From assembly GCF_014647075.1 (NCBI RefSeq), contig NZ_BMOM01000006.1, positions 1 through 64,000 on the forward strand: 64,000 bases of DNA. Direction: 5' to 3'. This stretch comes from Deinococcus aerophilus (lineage in GTDB: Bacteria; Deinococcota; Deinococci; Deinococcales; Deinococcaceae). Made by a program: the position numbers and the translations under genes. Below the pieces are notes generated by a model, which did not search any database, was not told the DNA's origin, and saw only the letters and a list, made by a program, of their open reading frames with translations. Below, one piece after another: positions 20,649 to 32,688 of the stretch. The stretch's first letter is position 1, and each line of letters starts with the position of its first letter.

Positions 20649-22313
20649 TTAAACCGGCCGCTCCCCCTGCGGCTGTGGCTCGGCGTCTCGCCCCCGGGCC
20701 ACGTCGCGCACGCCGCGCCGCCCGAAGGCGTGGGCCAGATCGCGCTCCGACAGGCGCAGGGTGGTGGGCCGCCCGTGCGGGCAGGCCCAGGGGTGGTCGC
20801 AGGCCATCAGGGCATCCAGAACCGCCGCGCCGCGCGCGTGGTCAATCATGCCTGCCTTGAGTGCGGGGGCGCACGCCAGCCGCGCAAGCACCTCGCGGCG
20901 CGGGTCCGGGCCCTGGCCCAGCGCGGCCTCCACGATCTGTTCGTGCAGCCGGGGCACGCTCAGGGCGGCCAGCGCAGCGGGCAGGGTCCGCAGCCGGGCC
21001 AGTCCCGCGCCAAAGTCCTCCAGGATCAGCCCCCAGCCGTGCAGCTCGGCGGCACGCTCATGCAGGGCGGCAAGCTGTTCCGGGGTCAGGTGCAGCAGCT
21101 CCGGCTCGGGCAGCTCGGTGGGTGGAGCGTCCGTCAGCTCGCGGGTCAAGCGCTCGTACAGGGCGCGTTCGTGGGCGGCGTGGGCGTCCACCACCCACAG
21201 GTCCCCCTCGCCCTGAGCAAGCAGGTACAGCTCCTGATAGATGCCCACCAGCGTCAGCCGGGGAAACGAGTCGTGGGTGGGTGCCTGTGAGGGCAGGGTG
21301 GGCGCGCTCAGCGCGGGCGCGGCGCGGGCGAGCGGATGCTGGGCCAGGGCGGCGGCCACCGCCTCACGCACGCGGGCGGCCACGCCGGCCAGATCAGCCA
21401 GGGCAACCACCGATTTGGCCGGGTGGACATTGGGGTTGTGATCGCCGGGCGGCACGCTCAGGTCCAGCACGCACAGCGGGGCGCTGCCGCCCGGCAGCAA
21501 CTCGGCGTAGCCCTCGATCACGGCCCGTTCCAGCTCAGGCGGCGCGAGGATGGGCCGGCCATTGACGCTGAAGTGCATGCGGTCGCGCCGGGCGCGGGTC
21601 AGCTCGGGGCGCGAGACCACGCCGCGCACGGTGACGTTGCCCTGGGCCTCGACCCGCAGCACCCGGTTGGCACTCAGCGGCCCGTAGACGCTCGCCACCG
21701 CGCCCCGGTGATCGGCGGGGGCGTGCGTGAGCCGCGGCTCACCGTCCACGGTCAGGCGCCAGTGCAGCCCCGGATGGTGCAGCACGTACCGTCCGAACAG
21801 GGCCGTGATCTCGCGCACCTCGGTGGTCGCCGGCGCCTGGGTGCGCAGGCGGGCGGGCAACCGGGCAAACAGATGGCGCACCGTCACGGTGGTGCCGGCC
21901 GGGGCGGAGGTGCGCGAGACCTGCACGTCCTCGCCATGCGCCTGCACCACGCACGCGCCCACCTGCGCGGCGGGGCGGGTGATCAGGTGCAGCTCCCCGG
22001 CCTGGGCCGCCGCCCACAGCGCCTCGCCCCGGAAGCCCAGGGTGGTGACATGCTCGACCGACGCCACTTCGAGTTCCAGCTTGCTCGTCGCGTGCCGAAC
22101 GGCCGCCAGGGCCACACTGTCCGCAGCGATGCCGCCGCCATTGTCACGCACCCTGATGCCGTCCAGGCCGCCGCCCTCGACCTCCACCTCAATGCGGCTG
22201 GCTCCGGCATCCAGCGCGTTCTCCAGCAGTTCACGCACCACGTCCAGCGGCCGTGACACGACCTCGCCCGCCGCGATCAGGCGGGCCACCTGGGGGGGAA
22301 GAACGCGGATCAT
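20649..22313 (-). CDS. mutL: DNA mismatch repair protein MutL
   Basis: A 554-residue MutL, the ATPase that links MutS to downstream steps. GHKL motifs are RELLENALDAG (27-37), DNGGGI (57-62), TLGFRGEAL (91-99) and the later GTTVTVRHLF. The C-terminal domain keeps an endonuclease-like metal motif, DAHA-x2-E-x4-E at 376-387 (consensus DQHA, here Q377A), plus ACAPALKAG (480-488) and CPHGRP (511-516), so it is probably a nicking MutL of the MutH-less type. The ATG at 22313 has TACGCT eight bp upstream, so it may be transcribed on its own as a leaderless mRNA. Confidence 0.95.
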   Translation of the reverse strand: MIRVLPPQVARLIAAGEVVSRPLDVVRELLENALDAGASRIEVEVEGGGLDGIRVRDNGGGIAADSVALAAVRHATSKLELEVASVEHVTTLGFRGEALWAAAQAGELHLITRPAAQVGACVVQAHGEDVQVSRTSAPAGTTVTVRHLFARLPARLRTQAPATTEVREITALFGRYVLHHPGLHWRLTVDGEPRLTHAPADHRGAVASVYGPLSANRVLRVEAQGNVTVRGVVSRPELTRARRDRMHFSVNGRPILAPPELERAVIEGYAELLPGGSAPLCVLDLSVPPGDHNPNVHPAKSVVALADLAGVAARVREAVAAALAQHPLARAAPALSAPTLPSQAPTHDSFPRLTLVGIYQELYLLAQGEGDLWVVDAHAAHERALYERLTRELTDAPPTELPEPELLHLTPEQLAALHERAAELHGWGLILEDFGAGLARLRTLPAALAALSVPRLHEQIVEAALGQGPDPRREVLARLACAPALKAGMIDHARGAAVLDALMACDHPWACPHGRPTTLRLSERDLAHAFGRRGVRDVARGRDAEPQPQGERPV

Positions 22314-22390
22314 TCGGGCCAAGCGTAGCGCACGGGCTGCGGCGCAATTGAGGACCGCAACGCCATCGGGCAGGCCGTCCGCAGCGCCGC

Positions 22391-23788
22391 CTACGGCAGG
22401 ATTTTGCCGGGATTGAGCAGGCCGCGGGGGTCCAGCAGCTGTTTCAGGCCGCGCATCAGGTCCAGCGTGTCGGCGTGCTCGCGGGCCAGATAGGCGCGCT
22501 TGTGCAGCCCGACGCCGTGTTCGCCGCTGCAGGTGCCGCCCCGGGCCAGCGTCTCGGTGATCATGGCGTCGTACACGGCCCGGATTTTTTCCCAGGTGGC
22601 CGTGTCGTCCGGCGGGGCGTGCAACAGCACATGAAAATTGCCGTCTCCTACGTGTCCCACGAGGCTGGCGTGCAGCCCCGCGCGGTCGGCCTCGCGCCGG
22701 GTGAAGTCCACCAGCGCGGGCAGGTGGTGCAGCGGCGCGCACAGGTCGGTGGTCAGGTTGACGTGGCCGGGGTGCAGCGCGGTCAGCGCGTAATACGCGT
22801 GGTGCCGGGCTTCCCACAGCCGGGCACGTTCCTCGGCGCTGTGGGCGGCGTGCAGGCCCTGCCCTCCAGCGTCTGTGACGAGTTCGCGGCACAGCTGCAG
22901 GGCCTCGTCCAGCGCCGTCCGGCTGGGCGACGCCAGCTCGATCCATAGTGTTGGGGCCTCGGGAAAGTCGGTGCCCTTGTGGACGTTGACGGCGTGGATC
23001 TGATGTTCGTCAATGAGTTCCAGGCGTTCTGGCTGCAGCGCCGCGCCCATGATGCCCACCGCACATTCGGCGGCGGCGCCCACACTCTCAAAATGGGCGC
23101 GCAGCACCACCAGATGGGCCGGCAGCGGCCATAGCTTCACCGTCAGCTCGGTGATCACGCCCAGGGTGCCCTCCGCACCGATGAACAGGTGTTTCAGGTC
23201 GTAGCCGGCGCTCGTCTTGCGGGCCTTGCTGCCCACCCGGATCACCTCGCCGCTGGCCAGGGCCACCCGCAGTTCCAGCACATTGTCCCGGGTGGTGCCG
23301 TAGCGCACGGCGGCCGTGCCGCTGGCATTGGTGGAGGCCATGCCGCCCAGACTGGCCTCCGCGCCGGGGTCCACCGGAAAGAACAGCCCGCGTGCGCGCA
23401 GTTGCCGGTTCAGTTCCGGGTAGGTCACGCCCGGCTGCACGGTGGCCTGGAAGCCGCCCGGCTGCACGTCCAGCACCGCGTTCATGCCGGAGACGTCCAG
23501 CGAGAGGCCGCCACGCACCGGGACCACCTGTCCTTCCAGGCTGCTGCCCACCGCGAAGGGCACCACCGGAAAACGGTATTCACCCGCCAGCCGCAGCGCG
23601 TCCACCACGTCCGCCTCGCTGAGCGCAAACAGAACCGCGTGGGGCAGGGCAGATTCCTGACGGCTCTCATCGCGTCCGTGGGCGTCCAGCACCGCCTGGG
23701 CCGTGCTCAGCTGTTCGCCAAAGCGGGCCTGCAGCGCGGCCAGGGCGGCGGGGGAGAGGGTATCGGGGCGCGGGAGTTGGGTCGTCAT
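22391..23788 (-). CDS. FAD-binding oxidase/dehydrogenase, GlcD/D-lactate dehydrogenase type
   Basis: A 465-residue flavoprotein of the PCMH/vanillyl-alcohol oxidase superfamily. The FAD-binding domain has VVPFAVGSSLEGQVVPVRGG (74-93), VDPGAEASLGGMASTNASG and GYDLKHLFIGAEGTLGVITE; the C-terminal cap has GHVGDGNFHV and SGEHGVGLHKRAYL with probable active-site histidines. It oxidises a 2-hydroxy acid such as glycolate or D-lactate; which one cannot be read. It lies between mutS and mutL, 66 bp after mutS, with AAGGAG before the ATG. Confidence 0.88.
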   Translation of the reverse strand: MTTQLPRPDTLSPAALAALQARFGEQLSTAQAVLDAHGRDESRQESALPHAVLFALSEADVVDALRLAGEYRFPVVPFAVGSSLEGQVVPVRGGLSLDVSGMNAVLDVQPGGFQATVQPGVTYPELNRQLRARGLFFPVDPGAEASLGGMASTNASGTAAVRYGTTRDNVLELRVALASGEVIRVGSKARKTSAGYDLKHLFIGAEGTLGVITELTVKLWPLPAHLVVLRAHFESVGAAAECAVGIMGAALQPERLELIDEHQIHAVNVHKGTDFPEAPTLWIELASPSRTALDEALQLCRELVTDAGGQGLHAAHSAEERARLWEARHHAYYALTALHPGHVNLTTDLCAPLHHLPALVDFTRREADRAGLHASLVGHVGDGNFHVLLHAPPDDTATWEKIRAVYDAMITETLARGGTCSGEHGVGLHKRAYLAREHADTLDLMRGLKQLLDPRGLLNPGKILP

Positions 23789-23854
23789 CGGTGCTCCTTC
23801 ACGGCCGGGGCGGGGCTGGGAAGTGGCCGGGATGGAAAGTCGCCCCGGTCCACC

Positions 23855-26407
<2,553 letters not shown>

Positions 26408-26493
26408 ATGGGCGCAGGATACCGGTCAGGACGGTTCCTCAACCGCAGCGGGGGCACGGTCGGTGCCCAGGCCGCTCTGGATGTCTCAGCCGT

Positions 26494-26757
26494 CTAGATG
26501 TCGCAGCCGAAGGCGCGCAGCAGATCGAGTTCGGTGATGACGGGGGCCCGGGGAGTGGCCGGCCCACGGGGCACTGTCTCGGCGGGTGCGGACTGGTGGG
26601 CACCCGAGTAGGTGCGGGCGGCCGGACCTTCTGTCATGTAGACCGGGCGCTGTGGCATATACGCAGGCGTAGACCCGGTGGAGGCCATGACCGGGACGGC
26701 AACGCGCAGAGGTTGGGGGGCAAAGAGAAGATGTAGGCGACGGAGCAGTTCATCCAT
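26494..26757 (-). CDS. Small protein of unknown function
   Basis: An 87-residue frame starting MDELLRRLHLLFAPQPLRVA and ending DLLRAFGCDI. I do not recognise it. The middle is Ala/Pro/Thr-rich and probably disordered, with an amphipathic helix at each end. GAGG lies about 9 bp before the ATG at 26757, and TACTTT about 40 bp further up could be the -10. The frame stays open to an ATG at 26826 (110 residues). It is kept because it fills the space between mutS and the pterin dehydratase and has a ribosome binding site. Confidence 0.5.
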   Translation of the reverse strand: MDELLRRLHLLFAPQPLRVAVPVMASTGSTPAYMPQRPVYMTEGPAARTYSGAHQSAPAETVPRGPATPRAPVITELDLLRAFGCDI

Positions 26758-26880
26758 GTCGGAAACCTCACTGGCCTGACGTAACGCTGATGCCAGAAAA
26801 GTACCATCCCGCCGGCAGAACTCCATTTACTGTTCCCGGGGTTCGGTCTCACCTGGGGCCGCGGCGTTTACCATGCGTTC

Positions 26881-27216
26881 ATGGCCTACGATCCGCGTAT
26901 GGGATATGACCCCGACCGCCTGCTCAGCGACGGCGACGTCAGCATGCTCAAGCCCGAGGGCTGGTGGGGCGACGACGGGCAGCTGTTCCGCGAATTCACC
27001 TTTGACAGCTATCAGGCCGGGGTGGACTTTGCCGTGGCCGTGGCCGCGCTTGCCGAGAAGCGCGGGCATCATCCCGACATCCATATCTTTTACAAACGGG
27101 TGCGCCTCAACTTCTTCACGCACGACGCCGGGGGCATCACCGGAGCCGACATCGAGGGAGCGCGGGCCGTGAACGAACTGGCCGGGCGCGGGACGGCGGA
27201 GGGCGGGGAGGGTTGA
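26881..27216 (+). CDS. Pterin-4a-carbinolamine dehydratase
   Basis: A 111-residue PCD/DCoH-type protein that dehydrates 4a-hydroxytetrahydropterin. The family pattern is complete: E59-K-R-G-H63-H64-P65, Y71, H81 and D90 (AEKRGHHPDIHIFYKRVRLN). The conserved SxGxxFxxxLA region appears as SYQAGVDFAVAVAALAE. No aromatic amino acid hydroxylase is nearby, so its partner may be molybdopterin or another pterin pathway. TACCAT six bp before the ATG gives a leaderless start. It overlaps the next gene by 4 bp. Confidence 0.88.
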   Translation: MAYDPRMGYDPDRLLSDGDVSMLKPEGWWGDDGQLFREFTFDSYQAGVDFAVAVAALAEKRGHHPDIHIFYKRVRLNFFTHDAGGITGADIEGARAVNELAGRGTAEGGEG

Positions 27217-27692
27217 AGCTCAGCATTCCCGACGCGGATGTCCTGTGGAGCGATCTGCCCGCCGAGCGGCGTCATGAGCGCGTGCTGACGGTGGAACCGG
27301 AGCATCTGGACGAGATGCACCACGTGAACAACACGGTGTATCTGGTGTGGTGCGAGCAGACGGCCCGCGCCCACGCTGGTCGCCTGGACATGGGGACCGA
27401 CGCCCTGCGGACCCTGGGAGCCCTGCCGGTGGCCCGGCAGCACGTCATCACCTACCACCGCCCGGCGCTGCGCGGCGACCGGGTGCGCGTCCGCACGGCG
27501 CTCACGCTGCACGCGGGCCTGCGCAGCGTCCGGGCCTACGCCCTCGACCGCGTGAACGACGGGGACGCCCCGGAGGGGGTGCGCCTCGCCGAATGCCAGA
27601 CCGAATGGATCTGGGTCGATCCGGTCAGCGGCCGGCCCAAACGTGCGCCCGCCGAGGTGGCCCGCCGCTTCGGCTTCGGCGGGGAGCGCTGA
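27213..27692 (+). CDS. Hotdog-fold acyl-CoA thioesterase
   Basis: A 159-residue protein of the 4-hydroxybenzoyl-CoA thioesterase/FatA-like hotdog group. The core is LTVEPEHLDEMHHVNNTVYLVWCEQTARAH, seen as two halves: HLDEMHHVNN (catalytic-loop region with an Asp/Asn in place) and YLVWCEQTA. A second strand pair has VITYHRPALRGDRVRVRTAL. The start is uncertain: TTG at 27213 overlaps the previous stop (TTGA) and lies right after GGGGAGG. It forms a two-gene unit with the pterin dehydratase. Confidence 0.75.
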   Translation: MKLSIPDADVLWSDLPAERRHERVLTVEPEHLDEMHHVNNTVYLVWCEQTARAHAGRLDMGTDALRTLGALPVARQHVITYHRPALRGDRVRVRTALTLHAGLRSVRAYALDRVNDGDAPEGVRLAECQTEWIWVDPVSGRPKRAPAEVARRFGFGGER

Positions 27693-27775
27693 GGCTCAGG
27701 ACACCGCCCTCCGCAAAGAAAACTCTGGCCCGTCTTCCACGAGAGCCCTGAATTGGAACCTGAATTGTTGTATCC

Positions 27776-30202
27776 ATGACGGTTCAGGAACAGAATATTG
27801 GTATGAACCTGCGGACACTGGGAGACCTGTCCGTAGAAGGGGTAGCTTTCCGGAGGCAGAAGGTGCTCCTCCTGCTGGCCTACCTGTGTGTCGAGGGGCC
27901 GCAGCCGCGCCGCCGTCTGGCCCAGCTGTTCTGGCCCGAGGCCGCCAATCCCATGAACAGCCTCGCGCAGCATCTGGTGCACCTGCGGACGTTGCCGGGG
28001 GCCGTGCAGGAAAGTGGCACCCAGGTGGCGCCCGGCAACGTGAGCTGCGACGCCTGTGAGCTGAGAGACGTGGTTCGCGGTGGCCGGGCCCGCCGAGCCG
28101 CGCAGCTGTATGGCGGGCCGTTCCTGGAAACGCTGAGCATCCCGCTGGGCGCGGACCTGGAGGAATGGGTCTTTGAGACGCGGGAAGCGGTGGCCCTGGA
28201 GGTGCGCGGCGCCCTGCTGGAGCTGTCCAGAAATGCGGCGGCGCACGGCCGCACCGAGGAGGCCGGGCGGCTGGCCGCGCAGGCCCTGACGCTGAGGGGG
28301 GCGCCCCCCGCCGACGCGCTGGAACTGCCCCGGCTGTGGCATCTGCTTCGGCTGGCCGGCCATCCGCTCTCGGCGCAGGTGGAGCGCGAGGCACATGCCC
28401 TGGGGCTGTCGCTGGGCATGGCTCCGGACCTTGACGCCACCCCGTTCGTGGGGCGCGAGAAGGAACTGGGTCAGCTCTCGCGCCTGAGGGCCGGAACGCT
28501 GGCCTGGGTCAGCGGACCCGGCGGCATGGGCAAGTCGGCGCTGCTGCTCGCACTGGCGCGGGCCGGCGGCTGGACGGTGCTGCCGGCCCGCGCCGGCCAT
28601 GCCTGCGGCACCCCGCAACTGCTGGTGCGGGGCCGCAGGTCCACCGACCCGGTCGCCCCGCTCTCCACTCTGCGGGACCCGGCCCTGCGGGTGGCCATTG
28701 ACGACTGGGAAGGGCTGGACGAGGCGACCCGCGCCGCCCTGGCTCTGATGGTCCGGCAGCGGCCCGGCGCGACCATTGTGGTCGCTTCACGCCGCCATCC
28801 CCCCTTCGATGTGGACCTGCATCTGGGCCTGGGGCCCCTGCCCCCCGAGGTGCTCGCCGAGCGGCCGGGGCTGCACGCCCTGACCGACGGCCACCCCACT
28901 CTGGTCGGTGCGGTGCTCGGCGGGCAGCCGCTGGACGCCCGGCAGGGAGCGCGGGTCCGGGCGCTGCCTCCGCGCACCCGCGAGGCATTTTTGCTGCTCG
29001 CCCTGCAGGACGTTCCGGACCTGCGCGCCACCTGCCGGGCGCTGGCCATGAACGCCGCCGAGTTCGCCGCGACCCTGAGCACGCTGGTGACCGAGGGTCT
29101 GAGCCGCGAGACCGGGCACATCTACGCCGCCGCCGCCGCCCGCGAGCGGGTCGAATGTATTCATGTTCAGGCCCACCTGCTGCACCTCAAGCTGGCCCGC
29201 GCCTTGCCCCCGGCGGCGGCGTGGGCCCACTATGACCTCAGCCGCGACCTGTGGGAAGACGCCGACGAGGACCGGGCCGCCCACGCGGCGGCCCGGCGCG
29301 CCGCAGAGCTGCTGGACCGCGGCTATCCCGGTGACGCCACCGGGGTGCTGACCGGCTTTACCGACCGTCCCGAACTGGCCGTGCTCCATGCCTGGGCCCT
29401 GCTGGGGGTGGGCCGGCACGCCGAGGCGCTGCGCCGCCTGGACACGCTGAGCGGGAAGCAGCGTGCCGATCCGGCCGCCGTGGTCGCCCGCGCGACCGCG
29501 CTGGTTCGTCTGGGCCACCACGAGGAAGCCTCGCTGCTCGCGCGCGGCGTCGGGGGCAGCGGCCCGGAAGCGGCGCGGGCGGCGAGTGTCCTGGCCCACG
29601 CCGCCCACATCCGTGGGGCCTGGGACGAGGCCCGGCGCCACGCCCAGATTGCCGCCGACCTGTGGCAGCTGAGCGGCAACGAGCAGGAGCGGTTGGGCGA
29701 GCTGGTGCTGGTGGCAAGCATGCAGGTGCGCCTGGGCGCCGCGCCGGAGACGGCGTTCCGGGGGGTGTTGGACCGTTCCCTGGGTCTGCCGAGCGTCCGG
29801 GGCAGCGCCCTGCTGAATTACGCCCAGGCCCTGATGGATGTGGGGCAGGCCGAACAGGCCGACGCCGTGATGGGGGAGGCGATTGTAGAGCTGACCCGCG
29901 CCGGAGACCGGCTGGGACTGGCGTCGGCCCACCTCCTTGCGGGAGTGCGCCGGCAGATGCAGGGGGCCTTGCCCGCGGCGGCCGCGCTGTACCGTCAGGC
30001 CCTGAGCGAACTGACGGGAACGGGTGACATCCGGCAGATGGGTCTGGCCCTGAGCAATTTGAGCGAGATCGAGGGCGACCTGAGCGCTTTCGAGGACGCC
30101 CTGGAGATGCTCAGGAGAGCCGGTCAGCACGAACTGGTCGCCCAGATCCGGCGCAACGCCACCCTGACCCTTCCCTCCCCGGGCCGTTCACTGCGTTCCT
30201 GA
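27776..30202 (+). CDS. BTAD/SARP-like regulator with NTPase and TPR repeats
   Basis: An 808-residue protein. Residues 10-90 look like a winged helix of the SARP/AfsR type (RRQKVLLLLAYLCVEG, RRRLAQLFWPEA), followed to about 220 by a helical BTAD-like region. A P-loop GPGGMGKSALLLAL sits at about residues 243-256 with a Walker B-like LRVAIDDWEG, so this is a STAND-type NTPase. The rest (about 480-800) is Ala/Leu-rich helical repeats of TPR type. Such proteins act as ligand- or stress-gated transcription regulators. The start may be the ATG at 27776 or codon 10 at 27803. No partner gene is adjacent. Confidence 0.8.
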   Translation: MTVQEQNIGMNLRTLGDLSVEGVAFRRQKVLLLLAYLCVEGPQPRRRLAQLFWPEAANPMNSLAQHLVHLRTLPGAVQESGTQVAPGNVSCDACELRDVVRGGRARRAAQLYGGPFLETLSIPLGADLEEWVFETREAVALEVRGALLELSRNAAAHGRTEEAGRLAAQALTLRGAPPADALELPRLWHLLRLAGHPLSAQVEREAHALGLSLGMAPDLDATPFVGREKELGQLSRLRAGTLAWVSGPGGMGKSALLLALARAGGWTVLPARAGHACGTPQLLVRGRRSTDPVAPLSTLRDPALRVAIDDWEGLDEATRAALALMVRQRPGATIVVASRRHPPFDVDLHLGLGPLPPEVLAERPGLHALTDGHPTLVGAVLGGQPLDARQGARVRALPPRTREAFLLLALQDVPDLRATCRALAMNAAEFAATLSTLVTEGLSRETGHIYAAAAARERVECIHVQAHLLHLKLARALPPAAAWAHYDLSRDLWEDADEDRAAHAAARRAAELLDRGYPGDATGVLTGFTDRPELAVLHAWALLGVGRHAEALRRLDTLSGKQRADPAAVVARATALVRLGHHEEASLLARGVGGSGPEAARAASVLAHAAHIRGAWDEARRHAQIAADLWQLSGNEQERLGELVLVASMQVRLGAAPETAFRGVLDRSLGLPSVRGSALLNYAQALMDVGQAEQADAVMGEAIVELTRAGDRLGLASAHLLAGVRRQMQGALPAAAALYRQALSELTGTGDIRQMGLALSNLSEIEGDLSAFEDALEMLRRAGQHELVAQIRRNATLTLPSPGRSLRS

Positions 30203-30324
30203 CCGGCCTGGACGGGGGGCAGCGCGGTGGGGAAAGCGCGCGGGGGCGGGGTCCGAGTGAACGAGGGGCATGAGGGCACGCTGGCCTGTCCGTAAAGCGG
30301 CCGGTGGGGTATGGAAACAAAACA

Positions 30325-30359
30325 ACAGCCCCCGCCTCCAGATTGGAGGTGGGGGCTGT
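30325..30359 (-). terminator. Rho-independent terminator of gyrB
   Basis: A 15-bp stem: ACAGCCCCC-G-CCTCC (30325-30339) pairs with GGAGG-T-GGGGGCTGT (30345-30359), one G-T pair, loop of 5. On the minus strand it is followed by TTGTTTTGTTT, a good U-tract, so it ends gyrB. It also separates gyrB from the convergent regulator gene 30202. Confidence 0.9.
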
Positions 30360-30379
30360 CCAGAGAGGAGCGCCGGACC

Positions 30380-32512
<2,133 letters not shown>

Positions 32513-32514
32513 TT

Positions 32515-32543
32515 AATATACTACAGCAGTTGAAATCGGTCAA
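32515..32543 (-). promoter_or_regulatory. gyrB promoter
   Basis: On the minus strand TTGACC (-35, 32538-32543), a 17-bp spacer and TATATT (-10, 32515-32520) form a near-consensus sigma-70 promoter. The start site would be near 32508, giving a leader of about 100 nt. The spacer and -35 lie over an imperfect inverted repeat, AGTTGA(aatcgg)TCAAAT, which could be an operator. Confidence 0.8.
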
Positions 32544-32546
32544 ATA

Positions 32547-32563
32547 AATTACGCTGACAACAG
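32547..32563. promoter_or_regulatory. Candidate degenerate radiation/desiccation response motif
   Basis: TTACGCTGACAACAGAA shares 10 of 17 positions with the deinococcal RDRM palindrome as I recall it (TTATGTCATTGACATAA), including both outer half-sites. It lies just upstream of the gyrB -35. gyrB is one of the genes placed in the DdrO/PprI regulon in other Deinococcus species. The match is weak. Confidence 0.35.
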
Positions 32564-32688
32564 AATCATTCGGGGGACTACGCCGGGCAGCGGAAAGCGC
32601 GCTGGGCGGCAAAAACCTGCTGGGGGTCCCGGGAGTCCCTTCGGAGGTGCGTTCCTTGTTTTCACTTCCGAGGCACAATGGGGGCCGC

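Noticed and set aside
26408..26500. Radiation-response palindrome upstream of mutS
   Set aside because: mutS is listed in this regulon for other deinococci, but I see no TTATG/CATAA-type half-sites in the sequence before its start.
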